DNA from: Piscicola geometra
Taxonomy: Eukaryota > Annelida > Clitellata > Hirudinida > Piscicolidae
Direction of reading: 5' to 3'
Length of the DNA: 64,000 bases
NCBI GenBank assembly: GCA_943735955.1
Contig: OX030964.1
Coordinates: 2,102,575-2,166,574, forward strand
Numbering within the stretch: the stretch's first letter is position 1; every line of letters starts with the position of its first letter. Made by a program: the position numbers and the translations under genes. The notes under the pieces are model-generated. The model was not told where the DNA came from, made no database searches, and saw only the letters and a list, made by a program, of their open reading frames with translations. Below, piece after piece: positions 21,533 to 56,345 of the stretch.

Positions 21533-21683
21533 AGCTTTGCGCAGGGGTAGTACCATAGCCAGTGAGGTTAAAGCCGAGGCGTGGTTATTGCTAGTTGAAA
21601 ACTAAACCCAATACCCCGTGGTGTGCTCCCCTCGAGAAGCTCCATCACAATTTGTGCACGCCTTCATAGGGCTTATGCTTCAA
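21533..21683 (+). ncRNA. U4 spliceosomal snRNA
   Basis: Starts AGCTTTGCGCAGGGGTAGTA, the region that pairs with U6 (stem II), then CCATAGCCAGTGAGGTTA (5' stem-loop), GCCGAGGCGTGGTTATTGCT and AGTTGAAAACTAAACCCAAT with ACCCCG. This order matches animal U4. An Sm-like site CAATTTGTG sits near 21651, followed by a short GC hairpin. Differences from vertebrate U4 are mainly substitutions in loops, plus one extra base in the loop of the 5' stem (GGTTAAAGCCG). It could be a diverged gene or a pseudogene, but near full length and an Sm-like site favour a gene. The 3' end is approximate. Confidence 0.8.
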
Positions 21684-21769
21684 ATAATGTTATATTTAAA
21701 ATGTAGTCGCTAGGTTTGGTAGCGTTTTTTACAAATATTCAAATAGCTAAATTATATAATTTTTTTTCT

Positions 21770-21836
21770 ATATTAATAATCTTTATTTATCACGGCTTGA
21801 CAGACGCTAGTCATGTTACAAAAATAGAAGATGAAC
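21770..21836 (-). mobile_element. SINE/LINE 3'-tail fragment
   Basis: TTTATTTATCACGGCTTGAC followed by AGACGCTAGTCATGTTAC is the inverse of the shared tail of SINE family 1 and the LINE at 29950-30748. Confidence 0.7.
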
Positions 21837-21839
21837 AAA

Positions 21840-26796
<4,957 letters not shown>

Positions 26797-27597
26797 AATT
26801 CTAAAGACTTTTTATCCTGAAGACTTTTCATTCTGAAAACTTTTTATCTTGAAGACTTTTTATCCTAAAGACTTTTTATCCTAAAGACTTTTTATCCTGA
26901 AGACTTTTTATCCTGAAGACTTTTTATCCTGAAGACATTTTATTCTGAAGGCTTTTTATCCTGAAAACTTTTTATCTTGAAGACTTTTTATCTTGAAGAC
27001 TTTTTATCCTGAAAACTTTTTATCCTGAAGACTTTTTATCCTGAAGACTTTTTATCCTGAAGACTTTTTATCCTGAAGACTTTTTATCCTGAAGACTTTT
27101 TATCCTGAAGACTTTTTATCCTGAAGACTTTTTATCCTGAAGACTTTTTATCCTGAAGACTTTTTATCCTAAAGACTTTTTATCCTGAAGACTTTTTATC
27201 CGTTTACCAATAATTGTTATTGTATTTGATAAATTAAAGTTCGTTTTAATTATGTATTTTTTAAAAATATAGTCCGTTTTATTTATTTAAAATTGTGAAA
27301 CAAATCTATTAAAAAAATAAAGTCCGTTTAAGTTATAATTATAGTTCGTTTTAATTATTTAATTTTAAAAAAATATAGTTTGTTTTATTTATTTAAAATT
27401 GTGATACGAATTTATTTTTAAAAAATCCGTTTTTTACATAAAAAGTCCGTTTTATTTATACTAAAATATTAACAAGGAGGCTTTTTCTCCAAGAGACTTT
27501 TTCTCCAGGAGGTTTTTTTTCCGGGAGGCTTTTTGTAGAAGGTATTTTATCCGAAGGCTTTTTCTCCGAGAGGCTTTTTATCCTACATCCGTTTAAA
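26797..27597 (+). mobile_element. Foldback-type element, solitary right arm
   Basis: About 25 CCTGAAGACTTTTTAT units (26797-27201), the linker with AGTCCGTTTTATTTATTTAA, and the terminal zone ending TTTTTATCCTACATCC. No inverted left arm or middle is present. It directly abuts the hAT transposase that begins at 27612. Confidence 0.8.
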
Positions 27598-27611
27598 ATT
27601 ATCTTCTTTAG

Positions 27612-29379
27612 GTAGTACACAGCCTAAGAAGCAGACTGTTTGTGGATTGAAAAACCATCTTCAAAAACACCACAAAGAATTGTTCACCAGGTTTTTGTTA
27701 GACGTTGAAGAGAAAAATGATCTGGCGACATTAGCGAAGAAAAGAAAATTAGAAGAATCTGTTTCACAGTCTGTTTCAGTTCAACCAGTTATCAATTTTC
27801 AAAAAGATCGCAGAACCTGGCCAGATGATCATGCTTCTACTCAGACAATCGATAAATGCATCATGGATTTGATCATTGTTGATATGCTTCCATACTCAAT
27901 TGTTGAAGGTGAAGCATTTAAAAAGTTGAATTTTGCTGATCCAAATGCATCAAAAAATCACCGTTTAAAGAGCGAAAAGTATTTTCGAACCAGCTTGATG
28001 CCAGCAACTTACATAAAAGTGAATCAACAAGTTAAAAAACTTGTTGAAAAAGCAGAATGGATTAGTTTTACCACAGATTGGTGGACGAATCCGACCAAAT
28101 CATGCTCTTTACTTAGCTTCACTGCTCATTTTGTGCATGAAAGTTCAAGAAAGAAAGTTGTTTTGAATGCTATGGTCTTAGAAGAAAACCATACAGGAGC
28201 TTATTTGGCATCAAAATTGAAAGAAGCAATTCTGAACTGGGAGATAGATGATAAAGTTCACCTGGGCATCCGTGACAATGCGCCCAACATGGTGGGCTCA
28301 ATGCGTGTTGCGGGAATACGTGACTTTGGTTGTTATGCACATAACCTACAACTTGTCGTGAAAGATGCTATTTTTCTTCAAACTTCAGTGGAAAAAGTTA
28401 TCAAAAAATCAAGAAAAATAGTTTCTCACTTCAAACACAGCGAACAAGCTTGTCGTCATCTTAAGGAAATACAAAAATCAGCTGATGTTCCACAACATTC
28501 ACTGATTCAAGATGTTGAGACGCGTTGGAACAGCTCATACTTGATGCTGTCGAGGCTAAATGAGCAACAAAAAGCAATTAACTTTTATTCCGTTGAACTT
28601 GGAGACATCGACTCCTTAACAAAAGAAGAATGGAAACTTATTGAAAGAATAATAGTTGTGTTAAAACCATTTAGTGACGCGACCACAGAGATCAGCTACG
28701 ATGATGCATCAATATCTATTGTCATTCCGATGATTTCTATGCTGAAAACAAAATTAGAAATCACGTCAGCTGATGTTGGACTGATGCAGATGAAAGCAGC
28801 CCTTCGAGATGCAATAGACAAACGGTTGGAGTTTGTTAAAAAATGCCCGAAGTGCTTGCAGCTACTTTGCTTGATCCTCGCTTCAAAGACATGTATTTTG
28901 ACGATTTAGAAAAGGAGGAAGCCAAAAAAGAAGTTTTAAACTTTATCAAACCAAACTTTGTCGCAGAAGAGAATTCCATCAACCAGGCTGAAAAAATACT
29001 GGGAAATAACGTTTTAAACAGTTTGGGTTCATCATCCTTATGGGATATTCACGACAAAATTAACCTTACCAACCAAAACAACGATGATGCCGCCAAGAAG
29101 ACGCCTGAACACGAACGCCAAATGCAGGCATATCTTAAAGAGCCTAGGATCCATAGAATATCCAACATTTTTGCGTATTGGCATTGCAGTCAATATTCAT
29201 GTCTTGAGCCTGCTGCTCGAAAATACTTATCTGCACCCCCAACAAGTGTGGCTAGTGAGCAACTATTTAGTTCTGCAGGGCAAATCTACGCAGATCGTCG
29301 CAGCAACCTTCTTAGTGAAAATGTTGAAAAACTGTTATTTCTTGCTTACAATATTCGATTGTTTGGATTTAATTATTAA
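27612..29379 (+). pseudogene. hAT (Ac/Tam3, ZBED-like) transposase, 5'-truncated, one frameshift
   Basis: After a CTTCTTTAG acceptor-like site the frame opens with GSTQPKKQTVCGLKNHLQKH, the second half of a BED zinc finger. The RNase-H-like transposase core follows: ISFTTDWWTNPTKSCSL (first Asp), GIRDNAPNMVGSMR (second Asp), FGCYAHNLQLVVKDA. The C-terminal dimerisation block is ARKYLSAPPTSVASEQLFSS then AGQIYADRRSNLL. Frame 27647-28909 passes into the C-terminal frame at the AAAAAA run near 28837; one base too few there breaks the reading. The first half of the BED finger and the left transposon end are missing and a foldback arm takes their place. Apart from this the frame is open over about 570 residues, so it is young or recently decayed. 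Confidence 0.85.
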
Positions 29380-29559
29380 ACAGAAATTGTCATCGTTCAA
29401 TACTATTTTTTGACTTTAATAAACAATTACTTATGTAGACCATTTTTGTTGTTAAAAAACTTTTATTTTTTGGTTTAAAATGTACGCTTGTTTGGATTTA
29501 CTCATTAAACTGGCAATGCCATCGTTAAATGCTATTTTTTTTATTTAAACAAAAGTTGG

Positions 29560-29758
29560 GAAAAATTTCGGTTTCGGCTTCGGTTTCGGCTTCGGTTTCG
29601 GCCGAAAATCTGATTACAATTTCGGTTTAATTTCGGTTTCGGCCGAAAATTAATATTCAATTTCGGCTTAAATTCGGTTTCGGCCGAAAATGAAATTTTA
29701 ATTTCGGTCCTATTTCGGTTTCGGCCGAAATAAAAATATCTGTTTCGGTCGGTCTCTA
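29560..29758 (+). mobile_element. Right terminus of the second hAT element
   Basis: Several copies of the palindrome TTTCGGCCGAAA spaced about 45-50 bases apart, then CGGTCGGTCTCTA, the inverse of a TAGAG-type hAT end. The matching left end was not found upstream. Confidence 0.65.
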
Positions 29759-29949
29759 CTATTAGATATCGTGGATGATTGATTTATGGGTGTCATTAGA
29801 CTAACCTATAACCGTGAGAGCATTCATTTTTTGTAATAAATATATCAACATTTACTTTTTAAAATAAGTATTTCTGAGAAATGATTTCATTTTACTACAA
29901 CCCTACTAAACTTTCATCTTGCCCCAGTACCGAGGCAAGATGTTTTACA

Positions 29950-30748
29950 TCCATCCATTCAACGCACTAACAAACTCACTATCTTAGGTATCACATTCAC
30001 TGACACTCTGAACATTTCACCACACATAGATCACATTATCAATAAATGCTTTCAAACTTTTCATGCCATCAAAACAATCCGTTCCCATAGACTTTTTGGT
30101 GACAAACTCTTTGACATCACTGAGTCCCTCATCATTTTTCACCTTAAGTATGCAGCTCCTTCTTGGTCTGGTTTTGCTAATCAGCCTCACATTAAGCAAC
30201 TTTAGTCTTTTATTAATAAACTAATTAGACTTAAATGCCTTCCCTCTCACTACCCATCTATCACTTCTATTTTTACCACTTTAGACACTAAACTATTTTT
30301 TAAAATATCCACTAACTCTGACCACGTTCTTTACCAAATTCTACCCTCTCTTAAAACATCCACACATAACTTAAGACCCTGTAAGCACAATTTCGATACA
30401 CCAATATATAACACGTTTGAAAGCAAAACATTCCTCCCTCGTCTTCTGAAACACCTCATTCCATAGTTTATATTTATATTATCATTTCTGATTTGTATTT
30501 CCTATTTATTTATTAATTATCATATCCACCATATCCTTGGTCGAGTTGTTTGGTTTTAACCCATTATCATTTGCATTAGAATCTAATAATTATCATTTAG
30601 TTATGATTTACTTTAAACGTATATTATTTTTCATCTTCAAATTTAAATCGTTTTCTCGAATTTATTTTGGTTTTTGTTCATTTTCTATTTTTTGTAACAT
30701 GGCTTGCGTCTGTCAAGCCGTGATGAATGAGGATTATAAAAAAAAGAT
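29950..30748 (+). mobile_element. LINE (CR1/Jockey-like) 3' part with tail
   Basis: Frame: RTNKLTILGITFTDTLNISP, HIDHIINKCFQTFHAIKT, LIIFHLKYAAPSWSGFAN, matching the thumb region after RT in CR1/Jockey-type elements (LGv.fd..l....H, L.Ya.p.W.g). In-frame stops show decay. The 3' UTR ends GCTTGCGTCTGTCAAGCCGT then GATGAATGAGGATTATAAAA; the last part is shared with SINE family 1. Confidence 0.75.
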
Positions 30749-30931
30749 GACAACATCGAAAAAAGTATACAATTTTAATCTTCTGAATGTTAAAACAATC
30801 ATAACAATTTTCTTACATTTTAAAATGTCAAATATTTATCTATAATTTACAGCATTCATTCTTTGCGGTAATTTTTCAATTAATAATAATTAGCTAATAA
30901 TTAGGCAGCACAAAAGATCCAGTATCATAAT

Positions 30932-31243
30932 CAGGGGCGGCGATCTGCTGCAAATCTTGGGGGGGAGGTCTCAACCAGCCTAGACGATTCTGGGGTTCAG
31001 ACCCCCTCTCCACTCAAAAAACATTTTGTAACTTCTGTTTTGATGCGAATATAAAGTAAGCAATGAATAGTTTTGTTTCAGACAGCCATCACTATAGCTA
31101 CAGTGTAGCTATTAGCTACACATACTAACAATGTATTACTATGTAAATAGTCTGTTTTATGCCATGGTTGACGATTAGATAAACAAGAGTTTTAAAATGT
31201 TTTTATTGAAAAAATTTCCAGACCCCCAGGACCGCCACCCATG
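30932..31243. mobile_element. Short non-autonomous hAT derivative (MITE)
   Basis: Begins CAGGGGCGGCGATCTG and ends GGACCGCCACCCATG, the ends of the 11599-16417 element, with flanks ATCATAAT and ATCATATT (7 of 8 match). It is 312 bases with no coding capacity. Internal sequence resembles the subterminal repeats near 15840-16300 and 55600-56000. Confidence 0.8.
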
Positions 31244-32306
31244 ATCATATTCATATTTATTTTTTACAATTCTGAAAAACGAGTTATGATGACAAGCATT
31301 TCATCTTGCCCTGTACAAATTATCGTTTTTATCAATCAATCACTAATTATTTGTATAGCGCCCTTTACTAAGTGAACAAAATCGCATGTAGTCAACTAAT
31401 TATGTAAATAGCTAGTATTATAAATAAGATACTAACAAATATTTTTTTCAAACTTAATATGTTACCTATTTGTGCAGAGCTTATTTAAACGTGCATAAAA
31501 GTTACAACGTGACCGCGGAAAACAATCAAAGCTTCACAACTAAAACAAAAATAATGATTTCAGCGTTTGCATACTATTACTAACGAAAGGGAGGTAGGAG
31601 AGCCAGTAGTGTTCGTTTCATGCTCGTAACAAGTGAACAACTGAAAATATAAGACATTCGTCATCTTGCCGGCTCGTCATCTTGCCCCGGTCTCCCCTAA
31701 AACCCGAAAAAACCTATATAAAAAATAAATACACAAATGAATCTCTTATTAGCAGTGATGCCATCAAGGATGGACATAGTTCAACTATTTTTTTGAAGTT
31801 TCCTGCTTAGTTTAACTAAAAAATAAAGTTTAGTTATAATGACAGTTTAACTAAATTATTTCAGTTGCCAACTAAATAGTTTAACTGAAATATTTTAGTT
31901 AGCCATTTTTTAAAATTTTAATTTTAAACTGAAAAAATGCAATAGTTTTCTATTCTTTTCAAGCCAAGTACATTTAAAGTTTTTGGTTTTACTCGTTTCC
32001 TAATTTTTTTATTTTTGTGTTTAATGCTGCGGCGGATCTTATAAATGTTAGTGTTAATGCTGCTTCAGATTCTGCCTGTCAATGAGTGAATACAAAAGTA
32101 GTTGAAAAATGGTTTTGAAAAGTGTAACTATTTTTTTCAGTTTAGTTAACTATTCTCAAAAATAAGTTTATAACTATTAGTTAAAAGGTTATTCAATTTA
32201 ATATTTTCACGTTTTATTCAGTAAAATGGATTTTTATTTATTAGAAAACAATCTTTTTTTATTATTTTTTGAAAAACGAGAATAACAAAATATGTGGTGG
32301 AAATAA
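31244..32306. other. AT-rich region, probable 3' flank of the coiled-coil gene
   Basis: Contains a CAATCAATCACTAATTATTT plus GTATAGCGCC motif (31333-31361) that recurs near 53530, a region of repeated TAGTTTAACTAAA/TTAGTTAAC motifs (31790-32200), and TTTATT at about 32236, an AATAAA on the minus strand. No gene recognised. Confidence 0.45.
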
Positions 32307-50738
<18,432 letters not shown>

Positions 50739-50946
50739 TGTTACAAATGTTATGCTATATTTTTATCTCAACTTAATCAATTTTAACTTTAAATTTAGAT
50801 AGTAAAATGTTATTGCAAATAACTGTACAAAAAAAGCTCTCTATATTTTAGTTGAATTATTTGGTTTGGATGCCTCACTTATCTTGATTCACGTTTCTTG
50901 TTCCATTCATTCTGGGTGACTTAACAATCACTATATTTTCGACGAA

Positions 50947-51254
50947 GGTAGGAGAAAAAGCCTTTTGGAGAAAAATCCACGTTATTATTGTTATACTAAA
51001 CTAATTTTTATAATTTTTTTATTCTATTTTTAATTATTTTAAATTAAGTAATGTAACAAAAAATACTAAGCTTTTTAAAAATAATTTTAAATATATATTT
51101 CATATCATTTTTACAATTATTAAATATATAAAATAAACTTAAATTGTAAAAAAAATTCAACAAATTGGGAGAAAAATTTTTTACTATACAAATAAGTTAA
51201 TAAAAAATAAATATAATGTAAAACAGTAATAAGGAGGCTTTTTCACTAATCCCC
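50947..51254. mobile_element. Short foldback-related element
   Basis: GTAGGAGAAAAAGCCTTTTG at the left and AAGGAGGCTTTTTCACTAAT at the right resemble the terminal zones of the foldback family in inverted orientation. No GAAGAC array is present; the inner part is AT-rich. Confidence 0.45.
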
Positions 51255-51614
51255 ATTTTCGACATAAAAAACTATTTTTTATGCTTCATCTAATTATTAT
51301 TCTATTTATTTTTTAGTGGATTATTGGATTATAATAATTTATATGATAAAAAATACCTTAAATTTAAATAAAAACAGTCCCACAATAATCAATTTCACAA
51401 ATTTAAACAGGTTGAAACAAATCTAAAAGTAAAAGTAAACTAGAAATAAATAACGAATTATAAACTTAATATTATTCTAAACTATTATTATTTTTTTTAT
51501 TTTTCAGAGATTTTTTCAAATTTGATTTTTAATATTAATTTTTTAAAAATAAAAAAATATTTATAAAAAAAATCATTTCGTGAACGATATCACTATTATC
51601 ATACGAGAGTAAAA

Positions 51615-53121
51615 ATGAAAGTAACAAATACCATATATTTTTTATTTTCTCTAGGATTAGTTATAGCAAACGACCTGAACGAAGTTGATAATCCCTTGGA
51701 ATCGTTCAAAATCGAAGGAAAAGCCATCAACCAATTCACGACAGACGAGACTTGGGTCTATAAAGCCCGGGTTGTGCTTGATGGGGGAGCTCATCTTGGA
51801 TTTTTGAAGTATTTATCAGTTTTAAACACTTAAAATTATAAATTATTTTTGAATTGTTTTACTTAAAATATGGAAAAAACTACATGGCTTTTTACATCCA
51901 ATTAAATATATTTTTTTGAGCTATACATAAAAATATCAAACAGTAAATAATTGATTTGTTAAAATTTATTAAATTATATGAATAATATTTAAAATTGTGC
52001 CTAAATCATATATATGGAAAAATAAGTTCCCTAGCTTTAATAATGTTCTATGATCAAATGCACATGAAAAACAGTGTAGGTAGACACTTAAAATAATCCT
52101 ATTCATTGATAAAATAATATTACATTTGAAAAGATAAAAAATAATTTATCTCAAATTAATTATTTGAAAGACCTGATGGCTCTTTTATCTTGAATGGTAT
52201 TCCATCTGGTTCTTATGTGGTTGAGCTCTTGCATCCTAATTTCGAATTTGACTCTGTTCGTGTGGAAATCACTACAAAGGTCATTAAATTTTTGTTTCAA
52301 AACTTAACTAAATCTTTTAAGTACTTAAAAATCACTTACAACCCCACCTTCCCACTAACATTTTGAACCATCTCTATCTCAATGTTGCATCAGTAAACTC
52401 ATAACTCACCACCCATCTCCTCCCTGCCAACACACCACTCGACCCACCAAGGGCAAAATCCGGGCCAGGGGCTTGGATAACATTCAGCCCTTTGTCGTGC
52501 GCAACATCGTCGTCTACCCACTGCGCATGCGTTGTCGCAGAGTCATCAACTACTTCCAACAACGCGAGCAACTGCACATCAGTGACCTCCTCTTCAACCC
52601 CATGGTTCGGCAACAGCAGCATGCTGCAAAACTCTCATCTGATGCTCTAGTTGCATACTTTATATGCTCATATTTCTTTAATGGCATCAATCGATTATAA
52701 TCAATGGTGTGGACTAAACAGGTGATGACGATGCTCGTGTCTCTCATCTTCATTCTCCTCCTCCCCAAACTCATGAACTCACAGGACCCTGAGCTCCAAA
52801 AGGTTGCCAGAAAATATAAAGCCAATGCCTTTTAAAGAAAAACAGCATTTTGCTAGAATACCTCTTGCTCATTTGTTTGTTTCAGGGTTGCCCAACTCTT
52901 GATTTGATGAAGGATCTGCATATAAAATGACTTGATTGCTTGTCTTGCAGGAGATGCAGCAGTCGATGAATCTCTTTTCGCCCAAGAACAGCCTCGACCT
53001 CCCCGAGATGTTCGCCAAGTTGACCGGCTCCTCGCTCACCGCCCCATCCGCCACCCCCGCCAAGCCACCCTCGCTCAGAGGCAAGAAGGCTGTCAAGTTG
53101 CCGAAACCTAAGCAGGGTTGA
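51615..53121 (+). CDS. EMC7: ER membrane protein complex subunit 7, complete
   Basis: Five exons: 51615-51808, 52171-52279, 52452-52604, 52722-52802, 52951-53121; total 708 bases, 235 residues, with every junction in phase. EMC7 is a single-pass subunit of the EMC insertase, with a lumenal beta-sandwich domain. The signal peptide is MKVTNTIYFLFSLGLVIA. The lumenal domain shows FKIEGKAIN, ARVVLDGGAHLGFLKPDGSF, ILNGIPSGSYVVELLHPNFE and VRVEITTKGKIRAR. The DLLFNPMVMTMLVSLIFILL segment leads into the membrane helix, ending LPKLMN. The cytosolic tail is EMQQSMNLFSPKNSLDLPEM then FAKLTGSS and a Lys/Pro-rich end. Length is close to the human protein (about 242). The start is set by the only ATG before the signal peptide. 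This is the most securely assembled gene in the window, with normal GT-AG introns and no breaks. Confidence 0.93.
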
Positions 53122-53744
53122 TGGGTGGTGAGGAGGAGGAGGTGGATGGGTGGTGGGGAGGAGGAGTTGGATGGGTGGTGGTGAGTAGGTGATGGATGGG
53201 TGGTGGTGAGGAAGAGGTGGATGGGTGATGGTGAGGAAGAGGTGGAGGTGGACGGGTGGGGAGAAGGAGGTGGATGAGTGGTAGGGAGAAAGAGGAGGTG
53301 GATGGGTAGTGAGGAGGAGGTGAATGGTAGTAAAGAGGTAAGGATGGGTGTTGAAGGAGGGAGTGTGTTATATCTAGGCTGTTTTTATCAATTTTTTTGA
53401 TTTTCTATCGTATATCTTTGATGATTTCTCAACCCATTATACTGACCAGTATATATACTTAAGAAATACTCTTACTTTCGCTGTATAATGATTGGAACGA
53501 ATTCTGTTAAAGAATTACATTTATCTTCAATCAATCAATCAAATAAATTTCTATAGCGCTTTTTCATCAAATTGTTTGAGTATGGTGATGAAAGTGCTAT
53601 TTATGATTTTCTGTCCCATTTGATTAATCATAATGAATTGTTTCCGAAAGTTGCAAGACAGGAAATATAGAAGGAACGGCATGTTGGCATGAAGTGAGGA
53701 AGAGTTGAATGGGCCTCTTGCGATTCAATGCGTAGCATTTGGGG
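53122..53744. other. 3' flank of EMC7
   Basis: GGTGGATGGGTGGTGAGGAG simple sequence (53122-53340), then AT-rich DNA with a CAATCAATCAATCAAATAAA-TTTCTATAGCGC motif near 53530 that also occurs near 31335 and 58997, probably another dispersed-repeat end. Confidence 0.55.
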
Positions 53745-53998
53745 AGCGGGGATGGCTTAGAACGTAGACGTCAGACTTGCAACTTAAAGGTCGCCAGTTC
53801 GAATCCCTGACAAGCAACCGTGAACTATCATATACCTAGTGTATATGATGCGGTGTTTGCGACGTATGCATTGAGGGGTGTGTACGTCGTGTGGAGTGGC
53901 GTCTCTGGCGCATAAGAACCATGGTTCTCAGAACCATTGTAACATGTTACTAACATGGCATGCGTCTGTCAGGCTGTGAATAATACAGACCATTAAAA
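53745..53998 (+). mobile_element. tRNA-derived SINE, family 1 (full length)
   Basis: GGGATGGCTTAGAACGTAGA (A box), GGTCGCCAGTTCGAATCCCT (B box), GTGTGGAGTGGCGTCTCTGG, and a tail with GCATGCGTCTGTCAGGCTGT then ATTAAAAAAA. Head and tail are both present. Confidence 0.85.
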
Positions 53999-54447
53999 AA
54001 ATTGTCTCCGTATTTGTGTTATTAGGAGGAATGCAAAATCAATTTGGAAGAATAAATAACTGATGAAGATTTCGGCATGTGATTAGCGCTAGTCAGAAAG
54101 GCAAGAAGCCTCAATGGTGTGGGCTCTCGACGCCAACTGATTCAATGACTATAAAGAAACCGCTTGAATTGAGAATATTTGTCAATGTAATATATTGATC
54201 TAGCTGGAAATGCAGAGTAGGGAATTTGTGAAGCGGAATTATAAATTATCAATCGAAATACATAACAAATGCTCAGTTGTCATTTGTTATATTTGAATCT
54301 CTCATTTCAATAAACATCGAAATGGCTCATGGCTATCAATGAAAAAACTACTAAACAAGTTTTTCTAGAGCTTTTGTGAAAAAAGATGAAATTTAAAAGG
54401 AGCATTGGGTAAGGAAAGATGTTATAGAATTACGAAAAAGGAGGAAA
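53999..54447. other. Unassigned spacer
   Basis: No gene recognised between the SINE and the truncated hAT copy. Confidence 0.5.
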
Positions 54448-56127
54448 ACGAGGCTGTGTCATAGATGCACGCAACCAAGTCTTAAGACGCCGCAAAGCAC
54501 TAAAAGATCTTTCTGCAGTACATGAGGTTGTTGGACACACAGGCATCAACCTGATGAATCTTTCAACCTAAGGAAACAGGTGTCTGACTTCCGGGATCAT
54601 AGCTTGCATCATATTTTGCGCTTGTGATAAAGTTTTGTATTTATTCTGGTCTTTAAACATAGCTAACTGTGAACAAAGACTAGTTGCATTTAACTCACGA
54701 TACTGCTTGCAAATATCGTGGTTCATTTCACCAGTTAGCAACATTGTCTCCAGCTGCAAGTATGAACGCAAACCAGGAGAATCTCGATTGAACCTTTCTG
54801 TGAGTTGCATGATTGCAATGTCTATGACAGCGTAATATGCTGCTCGATAATGCTCCTCTGGTGTTGTTGCTACATAAACTGGGCCCAGCCCACAATACTT
54901 TTGTGGCGGCTTTCGCACCCGAGGTACAGCAATCGGCTCGAGATCATATGCCAAAACCATACTGTTGACATCTCTGAAAATAGCGTTAAACTGTTCATCT
55001 GATCGTAGACGACGCAGTTCATGCACAACTGAATCAGTCGCTGCAATCATTCTACTGACCGTGGCACTTGCTGATTGCAACGACTTGTTTAACTGTTCCA
55101 GAAGTGGAAACACCAAAACAACTACCTTGAGGGCCAGTGCAGTAGTGCCCTGTTGAAAAAAGGCTTCGAGCCTTGGCATGATTTGGCATTAACAGTGCAC
55201 AATTTGTTTCTAACGATAGAATGAGCTAAAAGCATCAGCATTTCATTTTGGCAGTTATGCGATATGAAACTTGTAGTTTGATTTAACCGCAACTTTAGTT
55301 AATGTTCGAAGCCTTTTGAAATTCATTAACTTTGGTTCATCTAAAAAATTGAAAGGGTCGATATTTAGGGGGACCTCAGAACCCCCTATAAATATCACCC
55401 ATGCAAAGTAAGTAACACAATATGAATGATTTTTTAATAAAAATGTAAATCTGTCTACTTGTAAAAAGTGAACCGATATTTTCTGAAAAGCATCCTGAAT
55501 GTCTGCTTGCAAAAAATGAAAAATCAGAAATTTACTTTTTTATAAATATAATTCATTAATTTAAATTTATAAAAAAAAGAGTAGGTGGAGGAGTATTTGA
55601 GTAACCCAAGAATAATTTTGTTTCAGGCAGCTATCACTATAACTTGGTTGACGATTATGCTTGTATTAAGATAAGAGTTGATAAATTATTGTATTTGAAA
55701 AATTGAGGGGGGTCCATGTTAAGATGTATTACTGTATTTGCATTTTTTAATGCTATGGTTGACGATTAGGTTCGTATCAAAATGAGAGTTGAGAAATGTG
55801 TATTTTTAAGAGTAAAGGGGTGCTTATAAAGATGGACCCCAGGACCCCTTCAGGATTTCCGCCTACGCCATAGAGATGAAAAAAACTAAGTGGATGAGTA
55901 TTTAAGTAAGCAAAGAATATTTTTGTTTTAGACAGCTATCACTATAACTATATATACTCACAATCTATTACTGTATAAACATCCACTTTTATGCCATCGT
56001 TGACGATTATGCTCATATCAAAATAAAAAAATTGGAAAAAGTGGAAGGGTCCACAATAAAGTGGACCCACCATTGAAAAAAAGTGGGGAGGTCCTGATCC
56101 CAGGACCCCCACAGGATCACCGCCCGT
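54448..56127 (-). mobile_element. Deleted copy of the 4.8-kb hAT transposon
   Basis: 54448-55300 is closely similar to 13100-13810 plus a piece of 14460-14590 of the full element, joined by an internal deletion near 55170. 55300-56127 matches the right subterminal region and ends GATCACCGCCCGTG. The left terminal repeat and the last part of the transposase gene are missing. Confidence 0.8.
54568..55179 (-). pseudogene. hAT transposase fragment
   Basis: The open frame reads FFQQGTTALALKVVVLVFPL through AMIPEVRHLFP and stops at TAA; the full element continues QVERLIRL at this point. It differs from the 12969 copy by scattered substitutions. Upstream it is fused through the deletion to a DUF4371 piece (TTSFISHNCQNEMLMLLAHS). 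Non-functional. Confidence 0.85.
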
Positions 56128-56187
56128 GGTTGCTAGTGAGATTGATTGTTGTATCTTCATCTAACCGATAGAATATTTCCTTCACAG

Positions 56188-56345
56188 CGACTTCAGCGAC
56201 AGTAATCAATGTAGCTTTCCAAACACCTGCCTTTGCTAGGGATGGTTATGCTCCCCATCTACCCCCAAACGGGGTTGATGGGGACTTGAGTACGTTTACC
56301 GCATGTTTATTTCCAGATGCTTGGTTCGTTGTGGATCTCGGATGA
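56188..56345 (+). pseudogene. Duplicate of an F5/8C half-exon, interrupted
   Basis: After TTCACAG the frame reads TSATVINVAFQTPAFARDGY, LPPNGVDGDLSTFTACLFPD, AWFVVDLG, then TGA. It closely parallels 57490-57696, including the intron sequence before it (TTGTATCTTCATCTAACCGA). The second half of the exon does not continue as in the other copy. A tandem exon duplication in which this copy looks dead. The hAT copy ends about 60 bases upstream. Confidence 0.65.
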
